This document shows, piece after piece, positions 45,101 to 57,650 of a stretch of 64,000 nucleotides of DNA. The translations under genes and the position numbers were made by a program. The notes under the pieces were generated by a model. That model was not told the DNA's origin. It ran no database searches and saw only the letters and a program-made list of their open reading frames with translations. This DNA is from Polysphondylium violaceum (lineage: Eukaryota > Evosea > Eumycetozoa > Dictyosteliales > Dictyosteliaceae). The stretch covers positions 1 to 64,000 of the forward strand of contig AJWJ01000021.1 in the NCBI GenBank assembly GCA_000277445.1, given 5' to 3'. Every line of letters starts with the position of its first letter. Positions within the stretch are counted from its first letter, which is position 1.

Positions 45101-48100
45101 TCAACAACTATGTTCATTTGTTGTGGAATAGTTTGAAGTCTCGATACTTCAGTACTCAATATATCTTTGGTTTACTCAATTCTTTGATCTCTCATCCAAA
45201 TGAATTGATTAAATACAGATCTAGTATCACTTTGATCTCATTGATTTCAAAGCCCGATTCAAATCTATCCACTGGGGCCAATGGCGGTAATTCTGTTCCT
45301 GGCACTAGTACAAATAGTGGTAACAATAATATTGCCACACCATCCACTTCAACCAATTCAGCATCAGTAAGTGGTTCTTTACCAATTCAATCTGCCACTG
45401 GTGGTGGTAATGAAGAAGATGTCCAAATGGTGGATGAAGTATTATTCTCTTGTGATAGTTGTAGTGTTTATCCAATCACTGGAAAAAGATGGAATTGTGA
45501 TGTCTGCGGTGACTATGATTTGTGTAACAAATGTTATCAATCTTCAAATCTAAATCATCCAAAGGATCATAGATTTGTTGAATATATCGTAGATGAACCA
45601 ATGATTGAAGATAGTAATAATAATAACAACAACAACAACAACAATAGTACTAGCAACAACGATAATAATGCTAGTGGTGAAAACATCAACGATAATAACA
45701 ACGATGATTCAGTTTTAATTGATGATATTGATTATGATGAAGAACTTAAATTGGCTATCTCTATGAGTTTAAATGTTGACTCTCCTTCAATTAATAGTGA
45801 ATTAAATAACAATAGCAACAATAAGAATACTACAACCACAACTAGTTCTTCAACAATTGTTGGTACAGATGATATCCCATCTCAAATATTTAACTTAGCC
45901 TTAAATGAAATCGTATCGGTTTACAGTAAAGGATTTTCAACTATTGTTCCATACATTCAAATCATTCATGCTTGTTTGACTACTCATTCGGCCAAGATAT
46001 TGATGTCCAAGGAATCCAATGCAAATTTCATTAAAGTAGTTTTGGATCTTTTGTCCAAACACAATGGCACTCTTGATAAATATGTCTCTCAAAAGACAAA
46101 TACACTCGAGAGTGATACAATGATATTCTTGTTACTTTGTATGCTCTTAAACTCTGAATATGCCGCCAAAGCTAAGCCCAGAGTACAAGGAAACACTCTC
46201 TCCTCTGTGTTTATCTATCAACTCTCTGATTTGCTCATGAAACAAGGTGCCGTTGATTTGTTTAAGAATTGGATAAACTCTATCTTTAAATCCATTTCAA
46301 ATCAAAAACAACATCAATCCTCGACCGAAGTGTTTGACACACCCTTTGGTTCATTGTTGGTGTCGACATTAGATGAGAATCAGTTGTTGCCCAAGAACAG
46401 ATTTGCACCCTTTTTTGGAAAGAGTGTACCATCGTCTGTGTATTCTATGCAGCTGTTGTTGTCGAAATCGATATTCAAACTCTTGGTTACTTTTTATAGA
46501 TGTGAAAGAAGATCGATCGAGTTGAACAACACCCACACACCATTGATTAGTAAGCTCGATTGGACCAATATCTCATGTGCCTACATTCACTCGAAAAAGA
46601 CAACCACCGTTGTCAAGTATCCCAAGAAGCTCTTGTTGTTGTTGTATCAAAGCAAATCCTCCTACTACTCTATCAGGGACGAGTATTTGTTGAAAAAGAA
46701 ATTCACTGGCATCAAAACACTTGAGACTGTGACCAAAGGATTCTCTGATGAAATCAATTACGATCATCTTTCCAAATTGATTTCGTATCTTTCATTGATG
46801 CTCCAAGTTGCCTCTGACAGACCCCACAGTTGGCAGTATTTCTGTTTCAACAACGATGTCTTGAACCATTTATTCAACATTCTCTTTAATCTTGAAGAAG
46901 GACCAACTAGTTTGTTATTGGAATTGTTGACATATGTATTTGTAAATGTTGATGAAAATAACTCTGCCTCCTCTCCAAAGCATTCAGGTGATGATAAAGA
47001 TGTAGATATGAAGGAGGTTGACACCACCACTGCCAGTACAACTTCTCCTCGTATTGATATGAAATCCAAACATATTCAAATCTTTCTTCAAGAAAAATAT
47101 ATCAATCTTTTCATTTACAACCTTTTGTTGGAACCAAACTCTTTGGATTTAAGAACCAATGCTAGCAACTTTATGTTTTATTTATGGAAGGCATGCAACA
47201 CTGAACAAAGATTATTTATTAATAGAATGTTCTGGAGTAAACTTGAAACCATTGTGTCCTATGGTAAGAATGCCAATGAATTTATGGAATTGCTTACTTA
47301 CTTTATCAATGAAATTGATCCTCAAGCTTGGAAAGATCAATATGAAGGTAATTATTATTTATTATTATTCTTGTCATGTTAACAATTTCTAATACTAATA
47401 ATAATCATATATAACTATAGAATTTTCATACACATTTGTAAATAGCTTCAAGAGCCAAAACAAGACAATCTTGAATCATCCAAATTCACAAATCTATAAT
47501 AGTCTTTCCTATATTTTAGATTTTGATGGATACTATCTTGAAGCTGAACCTTGTTTGGTTTGTAATAATCCAGAGGTACCTTACAATACATTTAGATTGG
47601 ATATCTTGAAACAAGAGGTCAAGTACACTGAATCTGCCCAATTGGTAAAATTCCACTCGGTATTTAATATACAAAAGCTCCACATTCAATTACACGATGC
47701 CAAAAAAGGAAAAATGATAAAGACCATCAATCTCTACTACAACAACAAACCCGTGTCTGACATTGGTGAACTCAAGGGTAAATTCAATCAGTGGAAAAAA
47801 CTCAAGCAAATCAACTTTGCACCCAACCAAACTGACAAGGTCATTGTGTTTGAGATACCAATCACTGCCAGAAATTTCATGATTGAGTATTTTGATTTCC
47901 ACGATAACCTCTCTGCACTCTCTAGCGAGAAGCTCCAATGCCCTCGTTGCAGTCGTACTGTGACTGACAAGCATGGTATCTGCAAGAATTGCCACGAGAA
48001 TGCCTATCAATGCAAGCATTGCAGAAACATCAACTATGAGAACCTTGACGCGTTCCTTTGTAACGAATGTGGTTTTTGTAAACACGCTAGATTCGAGTAC

Positions 48101-51100
48101 TCGTTTACCTGTCAGCCAACCCTTGCCATTGAGCGTATCGAGAATGCCGAGGACCACAAACGTGCCATTGCCAACATTGACAAAGAGTCAGAAAATGCTC
48201 ACAAAAAGTATCAAAGACTGTTGAGCTTTAAAAAGATCATTTCTCATTTGATCACCAGCTTCCAGACCCAAGACTCATGGCCTGGTAAAGACGACTTGTT
48301 GAATCTTAATGGCGCCGTAGCCGCACCCGCAGCAGTAACCACCGCAGCAGCAACCACCTCAACATCGTCTATCAAGACCTCATCCTCCTCAGCATCGTCC
48401 TCCTCTTCTGGCGCTGGCAATGCAGGCGCTGGCAGCAACAGCAACTCGTTTGTTACATTGAGAATCAACAAAAAGATTGGTTATCTCTCTCGATTGTATG
48501 AAAAGGAATGCAACCATCTCTTTGAAGGCTTGAGTTCCAACGTCCAAACCCTCACAAACACCCGTATCGAGATCTCTAGATACATGAATAGTTTATCCAA
48601 GGCTCAAGCTGACCACGAAGGTGAATCCCTCTCTGCACACAACCATGACGCTGACGAAGGTCCCTCACCCAAAATACGTGAAGCCACCCATTGCTATGGC
48701 TGTTCAAATGCTTTTATCGAACAATCTTTGTCATTTTTAAACTATCTCTGTAGAAATCCAAACTTTACACCAATCAAAGAGATTATGATCCAAGCTGGCA
48801 TAAGCAAGGATATCTTTAACCACAACATTCATCAAGGAAAGACCACATCGCGTACCAACGCACGTTTGGCTATGACCTATCTCACAAAGAACAATAGCCA
48901 AGCTACCTTGCAATTGAACGGTTGGATCAAGGAAAAGATTGACTTTACTTTGGTAAACTATAGTTTTATCGATGTCGCCAGTTTGATTTCCAGTGAGATG
49001 CAATTGCTCAAAGATTGCTCACTCCTTTCCGACAGCTACTGGGAAGGTAGATTCCGTTTTGTCATGGAGATATTCTTTAAATCCATTGAAAAGGCTTCTC
49101 AAAGCCCTGTTATCTCCGAATACATCATTTTACCATGTCTCAAGATTATTCTCTCCCTTTGCACCCTGGATAGAAACGATCCCCACTTGAAAAAGGATAC
49201 CACCAAGGAACCCAAAGACATTCAAAAATCACTTGAAACTAAATTTAGTAAACTCCGTTCCAAATCCAATTCCAAATCATCAAGTGGCGGTGTTCCTTCT
49301 GAAACATCCAAAGACACTACAACCACTGCTGCTACTGCTGTTGCTTCAACTACTACTACCGCCAGTGATCCGTTGTCATTGTTTGAAAGTGAGTCTAGTG
49401 TTAAATATGAAGAATGGGTTGTTAATGATCAATTTGACTCTTGGTCACAAAAGTATTCCAATTTCTTGTTTAATGAAGACCATGACCTCACCAAACAACA
49501 ACAAGAATTGATCAATGTGGTTGCCACATCCCCAACCACCACTTCAACTTTAACTCCCAAAGAAGCCAAAGAAAAACGTTTGGTATTGAAATATGGTTCC
49601 AAGTGGAGGGCTATTGTAAACAAATCAAAACCACAACAACAATCTACCGCTAAACAAACAAATGGACTTGAAAGATTATTTGAAGACCAATGGATAAAGA
49701 AACTATTATTTAGTTCTTCATCTTCTATTCGTTCGGAAATTATCTCATTGATGGGTATTCTCTCGAGAAGTAGTTCAGTTAGAACCCTCAAGATCTTGGA
49801 TTTACTTCGTGGTCTTATTCCTTTTGCTAGCAAGACTGGCGAGTATTCTGCAGAGTTTTTCGGACTATTCAACTCTATTCTTCACTCTGAAGAGAGAAAG
49901 ATTTATTTGGCTGTCAAAGGATTCATCCCTGAGCTTTGTGATTTGATCATCTCTGAAATTGAGAGAATTAAATCCAAAGAATCTTCTTTCTCCACTGTTG
50001 ATCTCTCTCAAGGCTTTGTATTAAAGACCTTGGTCACCATATTGACCTCGTTCACCCAAGTGCCCAACCTCAAGGCCAAAATGAAACGTGACAATATCAT
50101 TGAAAAAGTATTAGACGCCTTTCTCTGTCTACGTGGTGTCTTGGTGCAAAAGAACAAGTTGACTGAAGACTCTGTTAAACAACTCCAGGAATTGATGAAG
50201 TCTCTAAATACCGAATCTGTCGAGGACAACAAAAAGTTTATGACTGCCAATATCAAGGCTTTAGACAAACATCGTAACGATGGCCGTACACCAATCTTTA
50301 TCTTTGAACAACTGTGCAACATTGTCTGTCCCGTCAAACCTGAGCCAGTGTACCAATTGATCTTGTTTAAAGCTCAAACTCAAGAAGAGTATATCAGAGG
50401 CTCCATGAATAGAAACCCCTATGCATCCAATTCTATCGGTGGACCCCTTATGCGTGATGTCAAGAACAAGATTTGCAAGACATTGGATTTGGGCAGCTTT
50501 TTAGACGATGACAATGGTATGGAACTTTTGGTCGATAACAAGATTATCAAATTGGACTTGCCCATTAGAAAAGTATACGAACAAGTTTGGAAGCGATCAC
50601 CTCAAGCCCAACGATCACCAGACACCAACGTGCCCATGACCGTCATCTATAGACTTCAAGGTTTGGATGGCGAAGCCACCGAGGAGATTATTGAAACCCT
50701 CAACGATAACACGAGTGAAGAAAAGGATCCAGAAGAGGAATTTGAAATCACTAGTGTCATGGCCCAATGCGGCGGTTTGGATGCAATGATCTCTGTCATT
50801 GAAAACATTAAAAACTTTACCGTTGAAAAAGAGTTGGCTCAATTGGTCATCAAGCTATTATACCACTGTGTCAAGATAAAAGTAAATCGTAGAAAGTTGT
50901 TGACCTTAAACACTGTCGGCAGGTTATTGGAAAAACTCAAAGGAGCATTCCATCAACCAGATTTGGCCGAATATCTCTTAATCATTATCGAAACTGTGGT
51001 CTCTGAGGCCAATCGTGATTATCTAAGAGGTTCAAACAACTCTGCCAACAATCTTTCCAATCACAAAAATTCAAACGAAGCTCAAGATCAAATGGTAATG

Positions 51101-52999
51101 TTTTTAGATAAACTCAACAGTCCATTGGTTCGTTCAAATCCAAAGATTATTGAAGCCATGACTAGAATCATTCCATTCCTCACCTATGGTCACGAAGAGG
51201 TGATGGAGTACTTGGTCGACTTTTTCATCAACTACTTGGACTTTAATCTCTATGATCAAGAGAAACACAAAGACACCAACTTTACCAACCATTTGGATTT
51301 CTTTGCTAAAGTATTGGAATGCACTCGTCCTGATAACAATGGCCAAAAACTCAGATCCATTATCAAACAAAGAGGTATCACTCAAACTCTGATTGACTAT
51401 CTCTTGGGCCATTTCCCAGAGGACAAAGATAAAACTAGTGACGAGTGGTTAGATTCTCTTGCTAAACCCGCACTTCCATTTGTGTTGGTCTTATTCAAAG
51501 GCCTATGTTTAGGTCATGAACCCACTCAAACTCTTGCCCTCGAAAGTAACATTATCAAGAGAATTCATGTACTTGAAGAAACTTCAACAAGTGCAAAGAT
51601 TGGTAGTCTTAGTGAAAATCTATTGGAAACCCTCTTGGAAGGCAATGAAAAGGTTGCTAAAGTCATTACTCAAATTCGTAAGGATTCTAGATTGGAAAAA
51701 CTCAAGCAAGCTGAAAAACATAGAGAAGGTGTCTTGAAAGAATTGGGTCTTGCTCAATCTGGCAAACACATCACTGCCAACATTGTTCCTGGTAGTATTG
51801 AAGACATTGTTGAAGAAGATGACGATGGATTCTTTACCTGTATGGTTTGTAGAGAAGGCTATTCATTTAAACCTGAAGATGTTTTGGGTATCTATACTTA
51901 TTCAAAGAGAATTCCATTGCATCCATTCAATGAAACTACTGTACCAAGCACTGGTACCAGTAGTAATAATCCAACTAGTCCAGGTGGATCAAATTCTTTG
52001 TCAAATGGTTTTACCACCGTTACTCATTTCAATATGATTCACTTTTTCTGTCATCGTGATGCCTCCAAAGCTGATCGTCATATGAAGGTTCCAAAAGAAG
52101 AATGGGAGGGCGCTGCTCTTAGAAATCAACAAACTAAATGCAACAATCTCTTCCCTATTCAAGGTCCTAAAATCACCAACGATGCCTTTAACTCTTACTC
52201 TGATAAATATTGGGTCAATCTCAATAGCATGCAAAAAATTGATGGTTCAAGATTTAGAATATTGGCCCACGATCTCAAATTCTTGTTTATCCGTTTTGCT
52301 AAAGAAGAATCATTTAGTGTGGATTCAAAGGGTGGTGGTAAAGAAAGTAATCTTCGTATGGCTCCTTTCTTTATTCAATTGGGCTCCTTTATTTTGGATC
52401 AAAAGGCTTCTAGTGGTGGTGGCAACATGTCTAACCAACTTAGAAGACCACACTTTGAAAAAGTACTCTCTCAATTCCTTGCCCTTCCCAACGATTCTGC
52501 ACTTCAATCACAATCGTCTGACAATGTTCCATACTATCTTGTCTTGACTTTATACATGCTATCTCTCAAAGATTGGGAAGCTCAAAAATTAAACTCTTTG
52601 ACCAAACTGATGGCCTACGCTTTCTCTGATCATTTTAGTAAAAATAATAATTCACCCTCTCCCACAGACATTTCAAGTCAACAACTATTCACCATTTGTC
52701 AGCCATGGCTCTTGTTTTATTCTTTAGTTTCCAAATTACATTCTCTCCTCAAAACAACTAACAACAACAATAATAGTGATTGGATTCAGGACATGAAAAC
52801 AAATCTTTCAAATCATGCAAACAAAATTCAACAAGAGATTAAAGAACTATTAAATACTTTTGAAGAAGAACTTTTACTCTATGCTGATGAATCTGAATTC
52901 TTTGATGATTTGGGTGTCTTGAAATATATTTTACAAGATGGAAAAGATCCAAATACCTTTTTGAAACAAATTTACACAATTCAATATAAATCAAAATAA
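36107..52999 (+). CDS. ubr4: Giant E3 ubiquitin ligase UBR4 (p600/BIG/Pushover)
   Basis: Five exons: 36107-36154, 36220-36505, 36808-37733, 37807-47347, 47421-52999. All junctions keep frame (introns 65, 302, 73 and 73 nt). About 5,459 aa, the normal size for this family. Features in order: a UIM-like helix at the very start (LLLAIALSEN); many Asn/Ser/Thr-rich insertions; a His run near 37295 and another near 41875; a UBR box at ~1857-1926 (FCFTCGLKFSEG.. KVCHKGHQVSY.. FFCDCGAGAARPC), which binds N-degrons in other UBR proteins; a beta-propeller-like stretch; a ZZ zinc finger at ~2967-3010 (CDSCSVYPITGKRWNCDVCG); a second UIM-like motif at ~3064 (EELKLAISMSLN); the PCLVCNNPEVPY segment at exon 5's start with further CxxC clusters; and the C-terminal catalytic module with hemi-RING at ~5070-5180 (FFTCMVCREGYSF.. 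FNMIHFFCHRDASKADRHMK). Nuclear/cytosolic protein quality control is the known role. Confidence 0.95.
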
Positions 53000-53485
53000 T
53001 AACAATATCAATAAATAAATATTAAAAATAAATATCAACTAAAATTATTATTTTATAATATCTCTTTAACATATTTTTATTTGTCACCAACACAAATGGG
53101 GTAATTCTATAATTAGAACAATTTATAAAAAAATTTAGTGAGATTCTAAAATCTAAAATCATTTGTACCTCATAAAATCTCCCAAACCATCAACATAATC
53201 CATTTAGATGATATTTAAAATTTAACTTTAACTCTGAGCCTTTCTATTTTATTTATTATACATATGTCAAATATTTATCCTCTCAATCTCTTTCTGTAGG
53301 TGAATCTGATATATCTAGTATTAATTTTTATGTCAACTCAAATTATAGCACTACCATTGTTTACAATCATTCAGAATCAAAAATGATCACAGAGGCTAAG
53401 AGCACAACTTTACAATTGCTTATTACTCCCTTTAGATTATTCTCTGTATTATTTGATTTTACTTAATAATTATTTTTTTCTATTT
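53000..53485. other. Intergenic with a possible coding relic
   Basis: Plus-strand ~53215-53466 stays open for about 83 codons (..SEPFYFIYYTYVKYLSS.. then VGESDISSINFYVNSNYSTT..) without a usable ATG start. The Ser/Asn-rich beta-strand style resembles surface proteins of the group, but no family can be named. Confidence 0.3.
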
Positions 53486-53963
53486 TTATAAAAGAACTGG
53501 ATGTGGAGATTGTTTTATCCTTTTCTGTGCCATTATAATTTTTTTGGTTAAAGTGGATTTCAATCTGTTTTGGGCAAACAATTTGTATCGTTTTAGTGAC
53601 AAACAACTCTTTTTGTCAAGACCAAGTAGACAAAACTAGGCACTTTGAATACGAACATCACTATCTGGAGGATATTTGGAGATGCTCGAATATCCACATC
53701 ATTGATTTCCTGATTGGCGACGGCTGTATCGGTTTTATTGGCCTCCATTCCCATCAACAAAACCCATTGCCAACAAAGCTACTCCAACTGCTTATTGACA
53801 ACAATAGCTACGCCAATGCCAAACATATGCTCTCCAACTATCGATTCGAATCCATAACACCCATACTTTGGACTCTTGCATATAGAGATAGCTCCGCAAT
53901 GGTGGATCTCGTTTACCAATACCGAGACACGGTATTCGTCAACACACCAACACAGCAAGACTG
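53486..53963 (+). pseudogene. Fragment of a dictyostelid repeat-family gene
   Basis: An open frame of ~122 codons (CQDQVDKTRHFEYEHHYLED.., then LLQLLIDNNSYANAKHMLSN) begins only at a GTG and has no convincing exon upstream. It has the helix-turn-helix look of ankyrin-like amoebal proteins (IHIIDFLIGDGCIGF). Just before it, AAAGAACTGGATG followed by GAGATTGTTTTATC matches the leader of the 17427 fragment. Probably the remains of a related family member. Confidence 0.4.
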
Positions 53964-54144
53964 AGACAGTCTGTTCAAGAAAAGCATTCGAGAGATATGC
54001 CCTTAAATCCTCAATCGACCGATACCAGAGTACCTCTCATCCCATATCAAGTCATATTATTTAAACAATAAAGATGATAAATAATATATTGTCATAGTAG
54101 AATGATAAAATCTATTCATTGGAAACACCATTAGTTTATTGTGC

Positions 54145-54500
54145 TTATAATCTGTACCCTATCTTTATCTGTTGATAAAACATACAAGAAACCATATTAA
54201 ATATTTTAGATGAACAATAAATGGCAGAAACTACACAAGTATATTTTCCACAAAAACCATGTCCTCTAAATCTGTTTTTACTTGAATGAATAGCAGCACC
54301 CTTACCCGCAATACTTCTCAATACTATAAAGATAAAATTTTTAACACAGATGGTCAGTGTCTACATATATTTCAATTAATTTTATATCTTAAAAATATGT
54401 GCACAGGATTATCAATTATCAAGAGATAATAGTGGCCTCTTTTAAAATAAAATCACCCCATAGATTTCCACTAAAGTTAACAATGGTCGATTTTTTTACT
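54145..54500 (-). pseudogene. Relic of a beta-strand-rich surface-type protein
   Basis: On the minus strand two coding-like pieces follow one another: ~54500-54420 (TIVNFSGNLWGDFILKEATI, then IS and a stop) and, in another frame, ~54385-54145 (..LRSIAGKGAAIHSSKNRFRG, HGFCGKYTCVVSAIYCSSK..) to TAA 54145-54147. The GKGAAIHSSKN type of sequence recalls right-handed beta-helix (pectin-lyase-like) repeats, but the match is weak. No start codon or full gene can be assembled by eye. Confidence 0.35.
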
Positions 54501-55238
54501 TTTGAGTTTTTCAAATCTTGAAAATTTTGATGTTATTATCAATGTATAGTGATCTGTATCTTTTTTAAATTGTACTTGGCCAATGAATTAATATATTTGC
54601 AATTCAATTGGAAATTGGAGATTAAGGATCAAGCCTTGTAATTTACAAAAACATTGCAAAAAATTTGATGGAGAGAAAACATAAATTATGAAAAATAAAC
54701 TGCAGGAACTTTTTGCTTATTTTATGCTCAAGTTTAAACTACAACCATTGTTGATAATTCTGATCGTATCATTAAAAAACAAACTTTCTCCAATTTTGTA
54801 AGTGAATTGTAGCAACCTTGATTATCTCAAAGATTATGATTGTGTTTTGATGATTTAATTATATTAACATTTTTTTTATTATTTGTTTTTTTTGAAAAAA
54901 AAAAAAGTACTAGTATATTGCTATTATTATATAGAGTAGAGTCGTTTTTGTTTGGAATAATTAATTACCCAAGTTCGAAAAAGGTAATGTAAAAATTTAG
55001 TTGTGGGAAAAAAGGGAACAATAGATGAAAAAATCGTTTAAAAAAAGGCATAGCACACCTTCATTACAAGTATAATATATATTTTATAAGAATGAGTGTA
55101 TATCTAAAAAACAAACAAGAAAATCATTGAATGTGTGTCATGATGGTTGAACCCTTTGTTGTTGTTGTTGTTATATTATTACTACTCTTTTATACATTTA
55201 CACTAAATACCCATCTTCTTTGTTGTTGTGCACCGAGT
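54501..55238. other. Intergenic, no gene recognised
   Basis: Very AT-rich spacer downstream of mpc2. Nothing with protein-like composition apart from the edge of the relic at its left. Confidence 0.5.
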
Positions 55239-55658
55239 TTAATCAGTTGCTACAGCAGTGGTGTTTACATGAAGAGGGTTTTTAATAGAACGTTCATGAG
55301 TAGTCTTTCTATAGATATTGTAACCATGACACATTGCCATAGCACCATTGCAGATTGCTAATAAACGAGTTCCATTGTTTTGTGGTTGGATAAGAGTTGC
55401 GTAATAAGTCCATACGGTACCAGTAGCACAGAGAGAGGATGCTTGTGCAAGGTCAATTGTTTGAGGTGGTTTAGTTCCAGAGATAATTTGAGAAATGGGG
55501 ACGATAGATAATGACCATTTCATCATGGGTGCCAAATTAGTGACATTGTTTAAAAATTCTAATTTGGGATTTCGAGCAAAGAATGCTGTGGCACGAGGAC
55601 CGTTAAAAACGACTGTATTTCCAATATACTTTTCTAATAACTTTCGAACGAATTGCAT
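55239..55658 (-). CDS. mpc2: Mitochondrial pyruvate carrier subunit 2
   Basis: 139 aa, no intron, ATG 55658. The MPC core is clear: LAPMMKWSLSIVPISQIISG, QTIDLAQASSLCATGTVWTY and YATLIQPQNNGTRLLAICNG, with the family's three predicted inner-membrane helices. The first ~40 residues are basic/hydroxylated and suit a mitochondrial signal. MPC2 pairs with MPC1 to import pyruvate across the inner membrane. Its partner is the divergent neighbour starting 626 bp away. Confidence 0.92.
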   Translation of the reverse strand: MQFVRKLLEKYIGNTVVFNGPRATAFFARNPKLEFLNNVTNLAPMMKWSLSIVPISQIISGTKPPQTIDLAQASSLCATGTVWTYYATLIQPQNNGTRLLAICNGAMAMCHGYNIYRKTTHERSIKNPLHVNTTAVATD

Positions 55659-56284
55659 TTACTACACTAAAAGTGTTTTGTGTGTTTGTTGAATAAATTG
55701 AATTAAATTAAATTAAATGTTGATGTGCGTCTGTTGTAAGACTGTGAATGTGTATATGTTGTATAACAAAAATGATATAAAGAAAATAATAAAAAAAGAT
55801 AAGATTCTTTATATAAATGTATCAACACTGACTGACTAAATAAAAATTAAATAAAAAAGAAATGATATTAACGACAATAAAATTATCTGGTGAGTGAGGA
55901 CTGGGGAGTGTGTGTTTGTGTGTGTCGGAATGTGTCTGTGTATAACAAATGAATGTAAAATAAAAAAAAACTACAGTTTTATGTCAAAATTTTATATGGA
56001 GGGAGATCGGTGGGGGTGACAGAATTGTTATTTTTTTATTTTATTTTCATTTTTTTTTCATTTTTTTTTCATTTTTGCAAACCGTCGCGTTATCTATGAT
56101 TTTTTCTTTTTTTCATGCCCGTTTTTAGGTTTTTCAATTCCCTCTCGTTCCCAAGGTTCCTTACAAATCAATTTTTTTATTATTTTATTGTTTTTTGTGA
56201 AAAAAGATCCTTTTGTTGTTCCTTTTTATAATTTATTTTATTTAAAAACACATATACGACTAATAGATATATATAGGTTAAATA
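55659..56284. promoter_or_regulatory. Shared intergenic region between mpc2 and mpc1
   Basis: 626 bp separate the two start codons, which face away from each other. Contents: a GT-rich tract (55898-55940), two TTTTTTTTCATT repeats (~56045-56075), an isolated GC-rich stretch ACCGTCGCGTTATC (~56081), and A/T runs. A bidirectional promoter is plausible but not demonstrated. Confidence 0.5.
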
Positions 56285-57585
56285 ATGTCTGGTAAATATT
56301 AATTGAAATAAAATAAATAATTGTCGGCGGTTGTGTGTGTTATTGCTAAAACCTTGTTTGATCCTAATACAGAAATCTAATTGACTCTATATAGAAAGAT
56401 GGACTAAAATTGTAGGTTTTGTTGGAGCAGGTATGTTGTTGTTGAAAAACAAAGAAACAATTTGAATGAAATCAAATCAATAATCATAATCATCATTATC
56501 GCCGTCATTCCCATTCATTCTTTTGAAATTTCACATTATTATTTGAATTGATTTCTTATTTTAAAAAGCGTCTACATTCTAAAACAAGATACCATATAGG
56601 GATGGTCTGAAAACGCAATTACATGTCAATACACACTATGAGGATTGAATGATATGGTGTGTAATACATACATATGATGATGATTGTGAATGATAAATAT
56701 GGCAATGATATGATATGGATGATATATTGTTTTTGATAATTACCATCAAGAAATATGATATACTAACAAACTAATTTCATTTGTTTTTCATTAAACATTT
56801 AATTAGCTGCTAATTGGTCAATCCCAATTGCTGTAAGTTATTATTTATGTTGCTTGATAGATATCATGTGATTCTAATATATTTATTATAGTCTTTAATG
56901 AACTTAAGAAATGATCCAGATAAAGTTGATCCAATTATGACTTCAAGTATGTGATAGTAGTAGTAATAGTAATAGTAATAATATAATACATACAGATATT
57001 AATTTTATAAATATACTATATTTAGCCTTGGCAGCATACAGTCTTATTTTTATGAGATGGTCAATTGCAATTTACCCACCCAATTATTGGTTGTTGGGTT
57101 GTCATACAGTAAATGAAATAGCTCAATTATCCCAATTATCTAGATGGGGTTGGTATGTATCATTATTTTATTCCTTTTCAGACCTTACTATTTTTATTTG
57201 TTGTTGTTACTGTTTCTTTATTTATATTTGATCATCATCATCATAGTGTTATGGCATGTCTTTATCTCCCTTATCATCGCGTGGTATGGAAAAAATAAAA
57301 AAAATTAAAAAAAATAATATTCAGTTAACACACACCACTCATATATACCAACAAGGCAAAAATCAATTATTATATATTTTTTTTTTTTGAATTTGATTTT
57401 GTTTGAATGGCACAACCAACCAATCTGATATTAACATTTTTAAACCTCCTCCCGTTATTATCACAAATACCGGGATTATTATAATTCCTCAATAATTTTA
57501 AATATACTCAGGCACAAAGCAATTGGTGGTAATAGTGGTGCCGCTACTACTGCCCCTGGATCACCATCATCTCCAAGCGGTACCG

Positions 57586-57619
<34 letters not shown>

Positions 57620-57650
57620 CGAACCAATATCAGAAGTTGAAAACTATTAA
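56285..57650 (+). CDS. mpc1: Mitochondrial pyruvate carrier subunit 1
   Basis: Six exons, five introns: 56285-56291 (only 7 nt: ATG TCT G), 56395-56430, 56807-56832, 56892-56946, 57026-57152, 57512-57650. All phases agree and yield 129 aa. The spliced sequence carries the MPC1 signature: [49 protein letters not shown]. Most exons are too small to show up as open frames. The C-terminal extension is unusual: [20 protein letters not shown] followed by 11 alanines from a GCT microsatellite (57586-57618) and EPISEVENY. The last intron (359 nt) is long for this genome and contains T- and A-rich runs. Confidence 0.9.

Noticed and set aside
57583-57618. GCT repeat as a CRISPR-like or satellite array
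   Set aside because: Simple trinucleotide run encoding alanine inside the mpc1 reading frame.
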